Of a stretch of DNA of 64,000 nucleotides, positions 46,814 through 58,596 are shown piece after piece (position 1 is the stretch's first letter; every line of letters starts with the position of its first letter). The notes beneath the pieces are model-generated. The model had not been told where the DNA came from. It worked only from the letters and a program-made list of their open reading frames with translations, and did no database searches. Position numbers and translations under genes: made by a program. This DNA comes from Tetranychus cinnabarinus (taxonomy: Eukaryota > Arthropoda > Arachnida > Trombidiformes > Tetranychidae): positions 201,001 through 265,000 of the forward strand of contig WHVY01000002.1 of NCBI GenBank assembly GCA_022266195.1. The letters run 5' to 3'.

Positions 46814-49800
46814 ATGTCGGTCAGTGGACTGACTAGATTAACAATGAGCTCCAATCTTTGGTTCAAGGAAACTTGGTCCAAACTCCGTCGAACCAAGCAA
46901 ATATCTGGTTCCTCTGATATGCTTGAGACTCAATTGAACAGATGTCTATCAACCTTCGACATAACACTCCTCGGCATTGGTCATATGGTTGGTTCAGGCG
47001 TCTATGTATTGACAGCTCCCATCGCCAAGAAGGTTGTTGGACCAGCAATTGTAGTGGCTTATATCATATCTGGATTTGCATCGCTCTTAGCCGCTCTTTG
47101 TTATGCTGAATTCAGTGTTCGCTTTCCTCGAGCTGGATCAGCTTATTCCTATACTTATCTGGTTTTGGGTGAATTTTGGGCCTTCACAGTGGGCTGGAAT
47201 ATGGTCATGGAGAACCTGATTGGAGTTGCTGTGGTTAGCAGGTAAGGCTATCAATGTTTCAAACTAAATCAAGAATCAATGATATTTATCAAGCATAAAC
47301 ATATGTCAGAATTAATCAGATTAAATGTCAGTTGGTAAAGAATGGAAGGATTTTCTGGATTGATGAAGATAAATGTTTACCTCTTAATTTGGGTTTTTCT
47401 GGTTTCTTCTCTTTTCTTTTCTTAGAGCTTGTTCTGCTTATATTGACTCACTTCTTGGTGGCATCATTCGTGAATATACTTTATCGATGATTTCGGGTTA
47501 CATTGGATTGAATTTAATTTCTCAACACATTGACCTGTTTGCTGCCGCCATTGTAACCATATTTGTTAGCTTCCTTACTTGTGGAGTCAGAACTACATCT
47601 TACTTGAACAATGTCTTTTCCCTGGTTAATATTGTCATTATATTGGTGATTATCCTGGTTGGTGGTTACTTTGCAGATAAACAAAACTGGTCCTTACCTG
47701 ATGCTGGTTTCATGCCATTCGGATGGAAAGGTGTTTTCGCAGCTTCGGCATCGTGTTTTTATGCATTCATTGGATTTGATTCGATTGCAACTTCAGGTGA
47801 AGAAGCTAAAGACCCACAAAAATCGATTCCAATAGCAACAATGATCTCAATGGCTTTTGCTACTTTGGCTTATGTTGGTGTTTCCGCTGTTCTTACCTTA
47901 ATGATTCCCTTCAATGAAATCAATGACGAATCAGGTTTACCCGATGCATTAGGACGTGTTGGTGCTGGTTGGGCAAAGATCCTCGTCATCATTGGTGCTT
48001 CTTGTGGTATGATCACTGTTCTGGTTGGTACAATGTATGCTCTAACCAGAATTGTATACGCAATGGCTGATGATGGTCTATTGTTTTCATGGATGTCAAA
48101 GGTTAACGAAAAAACTCAAATTCCTTTGTATGCAATGTACTTTTTTGCATCAATCGGAGCCGTTTTAGCACTTTTTTTGGATATAAATACCTTAGTTGAG
48201 ATGATGTCCATAGGTACTTTACTGGCTTACCTTGTGGTCAGTGCATCAGTGATCATTGTTAGGTAAGATCATTAATCATTTGCTAACCAATCAATTACAT
48301 ATGTTACAATAATGTTAGGATGAAGGCTTCATTTACAATCTTATATTTTATTATAAGAACATATAAACTTTGGTTCGATCACCGAAAACATTGCAAATCT
48401 AATTTTCAAAATCAGTCTAAATGATTATTAGCCAGCTATTTAGAGGTAATTCATTAAACTCCAGGACTTGAATCAATTGCATTACATTAAGAAATAATTG
48501 TCTTTCATGTTTTGCAAAATGATGATAACTTTGACAAATGCAATAAATGATTTAATTGAACGTAATTAAGCCTAATAACATTGGAAATTCTGGTGTTTTA
48601 TGGACAACACCAGATTTTACAAAAATCTTTGGTTGATTGAAAAGCAGGATTCTTGAACTATTCAAGTAATTGCAGTTTTTTATGACTTTTCTTATTGTTA
48701 TGTCAATAGAATCACAATTTAACCTGAAGCAAAAATGGGTTCCAATAATTTAAAGCAGATTAAAATGTCAACAGTTAAAGATTCAATCTGTTCAATTGTT
48801 TGGTTGTTTGATATTGACAAATGTTTATATACTCTAACTTATTTATAAATCAATGTATGAGCATTTCACCAAACTATCCATGATTGATGAATCGAAGGAC
48901 TGATTAATTGAGAAACAAAAAATGATTTATTTCTCCTTTTCTTGTTCACTTTCTCAGATATCAACCAATGGAACCAATTCATCAACAATTAACTTGTGAT
49001 TTAGATGATCAACAAGAGCTCAATGAACTGTCCACCGAATCACCTCGAAGATCAATTAATGATGATCATTTTCTATCTTCATCCATCTTCTCAAAACGAG
49101 GTGATTCCATCAGTAGTTCAACCAATTCATCGGGTTTACTCCAATCGATTCGAGGTTACTTTTCAAGATTACGACTTCTCCGTTATGCTCCTCGCTCGAT
49201 GCCCACAATTTGCGTCTTCATAATGGTCAAGGTAATATTTCTTCTCTGTGCTCTTGGACCACTTTTAATCAAGGTATGTAACCCTTTAGTTGATTGAATT
49301 GTCACTCATTTTGATTGATTGTGTTGAGAGAATAAACAATTTAAGTTCAACAGTTATCCTTCATCCAAGCAAAAGGTTGATGTGAAGAGAAATCATTTTT
49401 TGTTCATTTCATGTTTCACATCATTTCATATGATTTACCTTTTATTTTGAGCAACAACCAACAAAAAATGTAAACCTTTTGACAGCAACCTTTCCCTGTT
49501 GAACTGACAACAAAATCCTTTTCATATTTCATCTTCGTCTGTCCAACAAACTGAATAAACTGTTTTCCTCAATCTTTTCAAATAAAGAAAAGAAAAGACG
49601 AAAATCGATGTTAGATCAATTTATCCCCTGAGACTGAACCTCTTTTCCTTTCTTCATTTTCGCCATCTTCATCTTTCTTCTCCTTATTACCAACTAACAG
49701 AGTATTAAATTTTCATGATAAATCCAATGATTCTAAAAAGCTTTAACATGTTATTCAGACAGTTTGGAAATAATGTTTACATCGCTTCACCAAATTAATC

Positions 49801-50775
49801 ATCTTTAATGGGATAACCTGAATGTTTGTTAATTTCAATAGACGGTAATCACATTCAATTGTTAAATCATTGACTTTCTAATCAATCAGTTTTAAATGAC
49901 AAAAGTTAACAATCCATTTATGAATTCACTTCACAGGTGAAACATTTCTTTCAGTTTCTTATTTTCTGTCAAATCTTTTAAGCTATTTAACTTGAACACT
50001 CGTAAGGCTCAAGAAATGAACTGATTGACTGAAAAAATTCATAAAAATCTCTAGTCATTTTCAAAATGATCAAAATATGTAAGAATTTATTTTCACACAA
50101 AATCTTCTCAGCTTTTAAAGCTTACATTCAAGTCTATTAATATTGAATAATAATGTTTGCAAAGTTGCTCTGAATCATTGGTGAATTCAATTCCTCTGAA
50201 AATTTGATTCCTTAAATGTTAATCTAACTTGCTTATGATTTCATGAATGAACACTTTCAAGCCTAAATTGATTTATTGGTTTATATGAAATAGTTGAGTG
50301 TTTGATGAATAGAGGAAAGTTTCCAGAGAAAAGAAAATAATCTCAATTTTATTAATATTTTCATTCTTTACCTGCATTACAGGCTTCTGAGAATAATAAA
50401 CTTTGGCTGGGAGTTATTGCTATCTTAGCCATCATCTTGGCATTATCCTTTGCTATTATTGCTCTTCATGAGCAAAATACATCATCATTACGTTACAAAG
50501 TGCCCTTCGTTCCCTTCGTGCCAACCCTTTCCATCGTCTTCAATGCCACCCTAATGACAAACCTTCAACCCTTGACCTGGCTTCGGTTAATTGTTTGGAT
50601 GACCTTTGGTTTTATCATTTATTTTATTTACGGAATCAAACACAGTTCCTTGGATCCAGAATCAAACAGAGTTGCTACCAATGTTAGGAATTGGGGTTCA
50701 CTTGATGATCAGGAAAATCTGGCCGATAATCGGGTGGAAACTGGTGACTCGATGTCAATTGGTTCAGCTTATTGA
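46814..50775 (+). CDS. SLC7A4: SLC7A4-like cationic amino acid transporter family protein
   Basis: Exons 46814-47241, 47426-48262, 48958-49273 and 50383-50775 join in phase and give 657 aa, the size of CAT-family (SLC7A1-4) proteins with 14 membrane segments. These carry amino acids across the plasma membrane; vertebrate SLC7A4 itself has no proven transport activity. Conserved stretches: LSTFDITLLGIGHMVGSGVY (first helix, unwound GSG motif), SLLAALCYAEFSVRFPRAGS, FMPFGWKGVFAASASCFYAF, GFDSIATSGEEAKDPQKSIP, and RIVYAMADDGLLF. The C-terminal block VPFVPTLSIVFNATLM is also typical. RCLSTFDITLLG with GSGVYVLT is closer to SLC7A4 than to SLC7A1-3, so I prefer that name, with family membership much safer than the exact subfamily. 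The loop 330-450 region is Ser-rich and hydrophilic. It converges with the elongase. Confidence 0.9.
49274..50382. other. Third intron of the SLC7A4-like gene
   Basis: 1.1-kb AT-rich intron bounded by AAG|GTATGT and TTACAG. Nothing else seen in it. Confidence 0.7.
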
Positions 50776-51169
50776 GGTTGGCTTCAATTTCATGAACAGA
50801 TTTGATAAAAATTGAAAATCCATCCAAAATAATGACAATAATCAATTTACGTAAAGAGCAAAGACCAAAGAAACGAGAGGAAAAGGAAAATGAATTTACA
50901 TTGATATTTTTTCCATTTGTTTTGTTTCTTTTTTGTGCTGCTTATTCATTTTCTCATTCAAATTGCCAACAATTTTTTCAATTGAAATTTTTCAACGAAC
51001 TGTTTGATTAATTAATCGCTGTCGTCAATTTGAATCGAAATTATAATTCTGAATAATAATTGTTTAATTGAATATTGAACATCAACTAATCAGTTTATGT
51101 TAATCCAAAGAAAATTGGAGTTTACGTTTTCATAATTAATATCATCATTTGACTCATGGTTCAATTAAT

Positions 51170-51175
51170 TTTATT
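51170..51175 (-). terminator. Possible ELOVL polyadenylation signal
   Basis: AATAAA on the minus strand about 105 bp past the ELOVL stop. Confidence 0.5.
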
Positions 51176-51233
51176 TAAAAATCGTTTTAAAATTGAATTC
51201 AATGAACTACATTCGTCTTGTTTTACAAACAAA

Positions 51234-51239
51234 AATAAA
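51234..51239 (+). terminator. Possible SLC7A4-like polyadenylation signal
   Basis: AATAAA about 460 bp past the transporter stop codon, close to the elongase 3' end. Confidence 0.4.
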
Positions 51240-51278
51240 ATTCGCCCAATACAAGTGATAAAATGATTGCTTCTGAAG

Positions 51279-52073
51279 TTATTTGTTTTTAGAGTCAATA
51301 GACTTTGCTTTTTTCAAATATTTGCTGTAAAACATGTGAATAAAAAGGATGGCATAAGAGATGTAAGTAAGGTTGACGCAAATATCATGAATAAGATCCA
51401 TTTTACATGATATTCCAGTTATCCGAGCATAAATCAAGAAATTACTAACAGCACAGCCAATAAGCATTTGCAATATTTGGATGATGGTCACGAAAAGAGC
51501 AACAGGCTTTGGTATTTTGACTCCGTAAGCAGCAAGGGCGAAGTAAGTGTACATGAAACTGTGAACAAAAAAATTCATCGAAATGGTCCAACGACTTATG
51601 GGTAATCCACTGTGCCAAAAGAAGAAGGCCCACAAAGCAGTCAATGCATGATGGTAAACATGAAGGAAGGTTAAAGGTTTTTTACGTAGAACAAGGAAAG
51701 CCGTGTCACCAAATTCAATTAGTTTAGACCAAGTCCAAAGCCAATTCCAGAAAAGGACTTGTTCATTGTCAACAAAAGTATTGTCACAGACAGCCTTGTA
51801 TAATCCTTGATTTGATAAAACACTTATCATCTCAACAACAGTTACTCGTGCACCAAGGATTGAAAAAATAGCTAATCCAAGATTCCAGCGAGCTAACTGT
51901 TTCCTTAGATCAAAAGGTGAACTTGCTGTCATGTAAGCGGCTCCTAATCGAACTGATAACAGGTATAATATAATTAGCGCGTAAACAAAAGTCCAATTTT
52001 GGGATTGCCATTGGATCCAAGAAGATGATTCCCATGGAATGAAAAAGGGTAGATTTGAAGATAACGTAGACAT
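51279..52073 (-). CDS. ELOVL6: Very long chain fatty acid elongase, ELOVL3/6 type, single exon
   Basis: An uninterrupted 264-codon frame from ATG at 52073. ELOVL enzymes are ER multipass condensing enzymes that add malonyl-CoA carbons to fatty acyl-CoA. The catalytic histidine box is HVYHHALTALWAFFFWHSGL (about residues 139-158), preceded by KLIEFGDTAFLVLRKKPLTF. The block MNFFVHSFMYTYFALAAYGV and the motif QMLIGCAVSNF follow. The Val in HVYHH (not QVYHH or HWYHH) and the GDT block place it with the ELOVL3/6 group, which elongates saturated and monounsaturated C12-C16 acyl chains. The C-terminus KKAKSIDSKNK is a basic ER-retention-like tail. Lack of introns is unusual beside its neighbours and may reflect an old retrocopy or intron loss. 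Confidence 0.92.
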   Translation of the reverse strand: MSTLSSNLPFFIPWESSSWIQWQSQNWTFVYALIILYLLSVRLGAAYMTASSPFDLRKQLARWNLGLAIFSILGARVTVVEMISVLSNQGLYKAVCDNTFVDNEQVLFWNWLWTWSKLIEFGDTAFLVLRKKPLTFLHVYHHALTALWAFFFWHSGLPISRWTISMNFFVHSFMYTYFALAAYGVKIPKPVALFVTIIQILQMLIGCAVSNFLIYARITGISCKMDLIHDICVNLTYISYAILFIHMFYSKYLKKAKSIDSKNK

Positions 52074-54310
52074 TTGATGATGGCTTATTATTGATACTTT
52101 ATACTTTGAAACACTTTCGTCTAATGATGAATCTTATTGTATTGAAAACTTTTACAACAGTCGATTAAAATATGAATGGGAAAAACAGGTTCTTCAATGC
52201 AGTGCTTTGGTCGCAATCTTTGAAACAATCATCGTGAGCTTCAGAGATAACAAGGCAAGGCACAATCGATTAAAAATTAGGAGAAATCGCATAATTTTTG
52301 TGAAATGACAGTAATTTAAACAGTTAAGCTCATCTTGTTAAACAATTAACGCTACAAGTACAGTTTAAAGGAAAAAGATTCGACGATTCTCCTAATTTTT
52401 AATCGATTGTACCTTGTCTGAGCAATAATCAATAAAGCATGGAGTAAAAGAGTTAAAAGAAACAGCAGTCCAAAGGATAAGTTAAGCTTATACCCACTGG
52501 AGGACGCTTGATAGGGAAATCAGAGAAAACTGAGAAATGTTCATAAAAAGTCAAATTTTTATTGTTGATAATTAGTTGACTTCACCTGAAAAGTCTTCAA
52601 ACGGAATAATCCAGTGAGTGTAAGTTTGAATTATTTGAATTTTCGTTTGATTACAGTTTCTTCAACCTTACTCTTTGCAATAAACAACTGGTCATAAAAT
52701 TTAAAATATCCAACTGTATAAGAACTATTGTAAGATTAAATTGACAGCTACCAAAACCTTCTTTCCTGGTTATTAATACTTATGACAACAAAAGTTTTTG
52801 CTCATATTTCCTCGTCCATTTTATTGTCCTGCTTTTTTGGTGTCTTATTCTCTCATGTTTGGCAAACCATGAGGAAAATATTGAAAAATTATTACTTTGA
52901 TTTTACACTTATGAGTGGTAATCACAATTGAATTCATGTTAATAACATGATGTTGCAAAATGTAAGCAGCATAATTCACACGAAAAATTACAGAAGCAAA
53001 ATTTGGTTAAACTTGTTTTGACGCAAACAGGTATTAATATTATCAATGAAAATTTTATTCAAGCTTAAACATTATAAATTGGAAAGCTAATTTTACAAAT
53101 TTACTGATTCACGATCAAAAATAGAGACAGATAACATTCAATATCAAAACTTAATTAATTAAAAATCAAGAGAACTCGAAAAGTGAAAAAATATTTCATC
53201 AAAATACTATTGTCTTTTGTAGTCTTTTATTTTCTGGTAATTAACCCAATTGCAAATGGGTAAATTTTCTGGTTAATTTTGTGCTGCCATCTAGTGTTCT
53301 CCAATAACAGCTTGAAGCTGGTTCATCTTAAAAAATGATTCACTCAATGATGACAACAAAATGTTGAAATTAAATACAGTAATAAATATATGATTTAAAC
53401 TTTACGAGTATTGAGACATTTTTAATGAGGCCGATTGGTTCAGATTGGACACATTGAAAGTAGCTCAGGGAATAATGATGTGATAAGGTTCAAAAAAAGC
53501 TTTACAATGTGAAACTGCTTACTTTGTGAATGTCGATATTGTTTCAGACTTAAATGTACATCGATTGTTGATGTGAATGGTACCAGAATCGACAGACTGT
53601 ATTATGGCGGACTTTCATATGCTACTTTTATCATCAATTAAATTATTTGATTGTTTATTTGATAATGAAAATGCATTTCAGAAGCCAAAATTCCAAAAGT
53701 TTAATTTAGTTCTAATCGCAAGGTAATTACAATGTAGGATTGAAACAGTCTTTTTGTTTCTTTGTGTTAAATGATGGCACACAAATTTAGACTTGGTTTG
53801 AAATGAAATACGCTAAACTTGATTGACAATGAAGATGAAAATATAACGCAATAATTTATATCTTGAGCTTAATCCTTTTCTTCATCTTTTAAGCCATGAC
53901 AAGTGAAGCTGATTGGCATTGCTTTTCACTTTCAATCAAAGTCATATTTTCGCAAAATTAGTTCTAAATCTACTTGATTAAGTCCAGATAACATGAATCT
54001 TAATCACTAAACAGATATTTACAAAAATTTCAATTTAAATACCATGTTTCTCAGCCAATCAGTCAATCATTTAATTTCAGTCGTGCCTTTGTTCAACCTA
54101 AAGCTGTCTAAAAATACTTTATATTAGGTTGATAAGAGAATTTTGCCTGAAAACTGAATTCGAATCAGATCCGATTCTTGAAATTAATCATTCTATCGGT
54201 GAATAATCACGATAAACTTCAACTAAATACTAGGAGTCAGGTAAGTTAGAACAAAAATCGATGGGGAAATCGACTTTGAACGAGAATATCTCAAGAACGC
54301 ATTACGTTCC
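52074..54310. other. Intergenic region upstream of ELOVL
   Basis: No gene supported. It contains a small inverted-terminus element at 52262-52410 and ends at the 5-bp target duplication (GTTCC, 54306-54310) of the retrotransposon. Confidence 0.6.
52262..52410. mobile_element. Small element with 24-bp perfect terminal inverted repeats (MITE-like)
   Basis: The termini 52262-52285 and 52387-52410 are exact reverse complements (24 of 24), beginning ACAATCGATTAAAAATTAGG. Similarity extends outward another few bases (CAAGGC against CAAGGT), giving about 29 of 30. The interior of 101 bp has no open frame. Size and structure fit a miniature inverted-repeat element or a stable stem-loop. I see no clear target-site duplication. 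Confidence 0.6.
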
Positions 54311-54603
54311 TGTGAGTGAATCGCGATAGTCGGTTTGCAGCTACGTTAGTAGCGAACGACTGGAGCCAGTCGGTTTAGGTTAATACACTTTAATATATAA
54401 TCAATAGGTATTTACAATAGGTGAAGTGGAGAGTTAGGGTAAAGGAGATAGACTGGTTAATGTGCCATTGATGGCTACTCTATTTATATGTATGGGTTAC
54501 GCCATCAATGGCTAATCTAGAAAGTACTAGAAGGTGAATCAAAGGACGTAGTGATTGCACCATTGCCTTGACTATCTAACCGACAAGTCAAGGTTATCTA
54601 ACA
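54311..54603 (-). repeat. 3' LTR of the Copia element
   Basis: 293 bp; on the + strand it begins TGTGAGTGAATCG and ends TTATCTAACA. It matches the LTR at 58597-58889 with no difference seen. The Gag-Pol stop codon is only 7 bp away. Confidence 0.97.
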
Positions 54604-54610
54604 CGCCCGC

Positions 54611-57600
54611 TCAATCATGAAGTCCTAACGCATTGGTGAACCTTTCGTGCTTTACTCTTGCTAAGCTTTTCGTCAATACGTCGGCAATCATATTGTCGGT
54701 TCCTTCATGATCAATTCTTATTGACCCTTCTTCGACTCTTTGTCGTACAACATGGTACTTTATATCAATATGTTTGGTCCTTGCATTTGTAACGGGATTG
54801 CTTCCAATTGAGATTGCACTTGTGCTATCACTGTAAACTTGAATTGGGGCTTTAACATAATCTCCGTGACCAAGCTCTTTCAATAACTGACATACGCCCA
54901 TAGCATCATTTGTTGCTGTAGCCAATGCTACGTACTCAGCCTCTGCTGAACTCTGGGCGGTAACTGTTTGTCTTGCCGATCGCCAAGCAATTGCTGCACC
55001 GGCCAAGATAACCACATAACCTGATGTACTTCTTCTGCTGTCAGTATCAGAAGCCCAATCCGCATCAGCGTATACATGAAGCTGTTCCCCTGTTCGTCGG
55101 TACACTAAAGACTTATCTTTAGTTCCCTTTAAATAGCGAAGTATACGTTTTGCCGCCTGGAAATGATCCACTCTTGGATCCTGGTTAAACTGCGATAACT
55201 TGTTAACTGCAAAGGTAATATCAGGCCTCGTATACACCGACAGGTGATGGAGTGATCCAATCAAACTACGGTAGGTTTCATTATCTACCGACTGGGCGTC
55301 TTTATCAAATTTCAAATTTATTTCCATTGGGGTATGAGACGCTTTACAATCACCCATTCCATTCGATTCAAGAAGCTTTTCAATAGCAGTGCGTTGCGTA
55401 ATCTGAATTCTATCTTTATGTCGGTTAACCTCCAGACCAAGGATGTTCTTTACTTCTCCTTTGTCGTCCATGTCAAAGTGATTTGACAACATCTGTTTCA
55501 CTTGTTTGACTGCATTAACATCTTTAGCAGCTATAAGCAGATCATCGACATAAACTGCTATCAGTACGCCTTTCCTTTCATATACGCATTGGTCGCTCTT
55601 CATCGACTTGAAACCATTGCTTTGAAGTGTTTCATTTAACTTCAAATACCATTGTCGCCCGCTCTGTTTTAGGCCGTACAATGATTTGTTGAGCCGACAA
55701 ACTTGACCGCCCGGAACTCTGAATCCTTCAGGCTGGTCCATAAAAATAGTTTCATCCAGTTCTCCATTGAGGTACGCCGTTCGTACATCCATCTGATGTA
55801 TGCAGAGACCTTTCTCGATGCAAATTGCTATGAACGTCCTCAGACTTACTGGATTCACGACTGGAGCAAACGTTTCATTATAATCTCTACCGAAGCGTTG
55901 AGTATAGCCTTGAGCCACAAGTCTTGCCTTGAATTTATCGACACTTTTGTCAGGCTTGTACTTGATTGCATATACCCACCGACAACCAACCATACGTTGA
56001 TTACTTGAAGCTTTAGTAAGAGTCCATGTAATATTCTTTATTAGAGAATTGTATTCACTTTTCATTGCTTCCCACCATTTGTCGGCATATGGACAATTTG
56101 TTGCTTCTTTGAATGATGATGGGACTTGAATCTTCCTGTCGGTTGATTGTAGCAAACCCAGTCGTTTCTCGTTTCTCTTACAAGATCGATCCCTCTTTTC
56201 TCGTTCTGGGAGATCTCTGTATCTTTTAGTATACGACCGTCTTGTTTTACTCTGAGATTCATTTACCGGTCGTACCGACTGGTTGCACGTATCCCGATAT
56301 TCATCCGCCGGTCGCACCGACTGGTTGGACGTACCGACATCAACATCTGAATTGACTTCTTCTTCTTCAAAATCTTCAGCATCTTTGAAACTTTCGTCGT
56401 CGGTCACAGAATTTCCCTGAACTTCTTCAGGCTGTGTACACTCTAACGACCGGTCATCAATTTTAGCTGGATAGAAGTCAATCAGGAAATCATTGGCGGT
56501 TTCTGATTGAACATTTTCAATGAATCTAACATCTCGTGCCTTCTGCATCTTCTGAGTCTTTGGATCAAATAGGCGGTATGCTTTAGACTCAGAACAATAA
56601 CCGACCATAATCATCTTTTCACCCCGCTCGGCGAATTTACTTAAACCAGGTTTCTTATGTAACTTGAACGCTGGGCAACCGAATACGCGTAAATGTCGTA
56701 CGCTAGGCTTTTCTCCATAGAACATTTCATAAGGAGTCTTCCCATTGATAGCCTTTGATGCAGTGCGGTTTCTAATATAAGCTGCCGTCGCTACTGCTTC
56801 TGCCCACAGTCGTTCATCTAAACCTGTATCATTTAGCATTGATCTTGCCATCTCAATCAATGTACGATTAGCTCTCTCAGCTACACCATTCTGCTGCGGA
56901 GTATACTCAACCGACAACTGATGTCGTATTCCTTGATCTTTGAGGTAAGTCTCATACTCATTATTAATGTACTCCCGACCATTGTCCGAGCGAAACGTCT
57001 TCAACTTCTTGCCGGTCGTTCTTTCCATTACACATTGGTACTCCTTTAAGCAATCCAATGCTTGGCCTTTACTCTTTGTAAAGTATACCTTAACCGACCG
57101 GGAATAATCATCTATGAAGGTGATGAAGTAACGTGCACCGCCATAGGAGTGAATCCTCATTGGTCCACATACATCTGAATGAACCAATTCTAATACGCTA
57201 CGACTACGGGACTGAGACTTTGGAAATGGCAATTGAATCAATTTATTCTTTAAGCAACATTCACATTGCGTATTACTAATCTGCTTTGGCTCTAACCCGT
57301 ACACCGACTGGGACTTCATCATCTCTCTGATGGTATCAAAATTAACATGACCAAAGCGTCTGTGAATGAGCATCATCTGGTTTGCCAAACCAGGCTTCAA
57401 CGTAGCTAACTTGGCTGTTACGACATGCTTGTATACGTACAGACCATTTTCATGTTGAAAGTTCATTACTTTCTCTCCCTTTGCATTGGAGATCCAGGCT
57501 ACGTCGGATCTAAAGTTAACATAATTTCCTCTCTTTAAAAGAACACCGACCGACAAATAATTACAATCAAGCTTGTCGGTATATAATACATCTTTGATCA

Positions 57601-58510
57601 AGACACTTGTTGCACCGACCTGCATTTCAATTTCACCAGCTCCAATGATGGGTATTTGTCGTCCATCAGCAACAGAAATAATATTGCTTTCTGGTGGCTT
57701 CATATGCTTGAAATAACGTTTATCACAACATACATGTGCCGTTGCACCGCTATCCAGGATCCAAAGGTTCCGATCGTTACTGGATCCTAATGAGAGTATT
57801 TGTGATTTTCCGGTCGTATTGTCTTGATGTCGGTTAGCCGACTTGCACTCAGATGCTATGTGTCCAAAGCGATTACATTTGAAACACTTAACTCTACGCT
57901 CTTTGCGTCTCTTTGATGTCTTTATTGCAAAGGCAGCATCTGAAGTTTTCTCCTTTCCGGTCGTCTTCCTCATCTCCTCTTCCAAAAGCTTTGTCTTTAA
58001 GACTGCTGAGCTGGGCGGTGTGTCCTGACTTGTCACTGCAATCACGAACATCTCATAAGCTTCACCCAAGCCGACCAGCAAAGCCACTGATATTAACTTG
58101 TCATCTAGCGTAACACCTAAGTCCACCAATTGATCAACGACAGCAAAGTATTCAGCCAAATAGCTTGACATTGAAGTAGTCGGTTGATATCGCATAGTAA
58201 TTAATTTCTTAAAGGCGGTGAACAATAGGGAAGGTCCAGTCTTCGCATAAGCATCTTTCAAAGCATTCCAAACTTCTTTGGCGGTCTTAAGATTCTTGAA
58301 CAGACGGTAAGCTGAAGGCTTCACACTTAATGTAATCTCAGCTTTTGCTTTTTCATCTCGTCGGTCCCAAGTCTTATCATCGTTGACTTTTTCACCACCA
58401 ATCACATCCCACAGATCATTGTGAATGAGAACACTCTTCATTTGGATACTCCAAGTATCATAGTTGTCGTCACTTAATTTCTCGACTTGAAGGAACGCAT
58501 TAGACGCCAT
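54611..58510 (-). CDS. Copia Gag-Pol polyprotein, intact 1,299 aa
   Basis: A single frame from ATG at 58510 to TGA at 54611-54613, without break. Order along the protein: Gag (about 1-200) ending in a CCHC zinc knuckle CFKCNRFGHIASEC; aspartic protease LWILDSGATAHVCC (about 250); integrase zinc-binding H-H-C-C (about 385-425) and catalytic core with HSDVCGP, FRSDNGREY and TPQQNGVAERANRTL; a hydrophilic linker (about 690-790); reverse transcriptase with YVDDLLIAA (about 1000); RNase H with YADADWASDTDSRRSTSGY and KHIDIKYHVVRQRV near the C-terminus. Length and order match Copia elements with Gag and Pol in one frame. No missing catalytic residue was noticed. Confidence 0.97.
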   Translation of the reverse strand: MASNAFLQVEKLSDDNYDTWSIQMKSVLIHNDLWDVIGGEKVNDDKTWDRRDEKAKAEITLSVKPSAYRLFKNLKTAKEVWNALKDAYAKTGPSLLFTAFKKLITMRYQPTTSMSSYLAEYFAVVDQLVDLGVTLDDKLISVALLVGLGEAYEMFVIAVTSQDTPPSSAVLKTKLLEEEMRKTTGKEKTSDAAFAIKTSKRRKERRVKCFKCNRFGHIASECKSANRHQDNTTGKSQILSLGSSNDRNLWILDSGATAHVCCDKRYFKHMKPPESNIISVADGRQIPIIGAGEIEMQVGATSVLIKDVLYTDKLDCNYLSVGVLLKRGNYVNFRSDVAWISNAKGEKVMNFQHENGLYVYKHVVTAKLATLKPGLANQMMLIHRRFGHVNFDTIREMMKSQSVYGLEPKQISNTQCECCLKNKLIQLPFPKSQSRSRSVLELVHSDVCGPMRIHSYGGARYFITFIDDYSRSVKVYFTKSKGQALDCLKEYQCVMERTTGKKLKTFRSDNGREYINNEYETYLKDQGIRHQLSVEYTPQQNGVAERANRTLIEMARSMLNDTGLDERLWAEAVATAAYIRNRTASKAINGKTPYEMFYGEKPSVRHLRVFGCPAFKLHKKPGLSKFAERGEKMIMVGYCSESKAYRLFDPKTQKMQKARDVRFIENVQSETANDFLIDFYPAKIDDRSLECTQPEEVQGNSVTDDESFKDAEDFEEEEVNSDVDVGTSNQSVRPADEYRDTCNQSVRPVNESQSKTRRSYTKRYRDLPEREKRDRSCKRNEKRLGLLQSTDRKIQVPSSFKEATNCPYADKWWEAMKSEYNSLIKNITWTLTKASSNQRMVGCRWVYAIKYKPDKSVDKFKARLVAQGYTQRFGRDYNETFAPVVNPVSLRTFIAICIEKGLCIHQMDVRTAYLNGELDETIFMDQPEGFRVPGGQVCRLNKSLYGLKQSGRQWYLKLNETLQSNGFKSMKSDQCVYERKGVLIAVYVDDLLIAAKDVNAVKQVKQMLSNHFDMDDKGEVKNILGLEVNRHKDRIQITQRTAIEKLLESNGMGDCKASHTPMEINLKFDKDAQSVDNETYRSLIGSLHHLSVYTRPDITFAVNKLSQFNQDPRVDHFQAAKRILRYLKGTKDKSLVYRRTGEQLHVYADADWASDTDSRRSTSGYVVILAGAAIAWRSARQTVTAQSSAEAEYVALATATNDAMGVCQLLKELGHGDYVKAPIQVYSDSTSAISIGSNPVTNARTKHIDIKYHVVRQRVEEGSIRIDHEGTDNMIADVLTKSLARVKHERFTNALGLHD

Positions 58511-58584
58511 AATGTATTGATGACAAAAGACTTAGCACAAGTTAAAGATAACTATATTAAAGGTAACCAGAGCAAACCAACCAC

Positions 58585-58596
58585 GCTCTGCTACCA
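58585..58596 (-). other. Primer-binding site of the Copia element
   Basis: Minus-strand TGGTAGCAGAGC immediately follows the 5' LTR. The first 11 bases are complementary to the 3' end of eukaryotic initiator tRNA-Met (CTCTGCTACCA), the usual primer source for this class. Complementarity is short and stops at base 12. Confidence 0.7.

Larger units (their letters stand above)
50776..51278. other. Convergent 3' UTRs of SLC7A4-like and ELOVL genes
   Basis: Plus-strand AATAAA at 51234-51239 lies 40 bp from the elongase stop codon. Minus-strand AATAAA is at 51175-51170. If both are used, the two mRNAs overlap at their 3' ends by roughly 100 nt. Confidence 0.5.

Noticed and set aside
55703..58113. 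Plus-strand frames within the retrotransposon
   Set aside because: Antisense shadows of the Gag-Pol frame.
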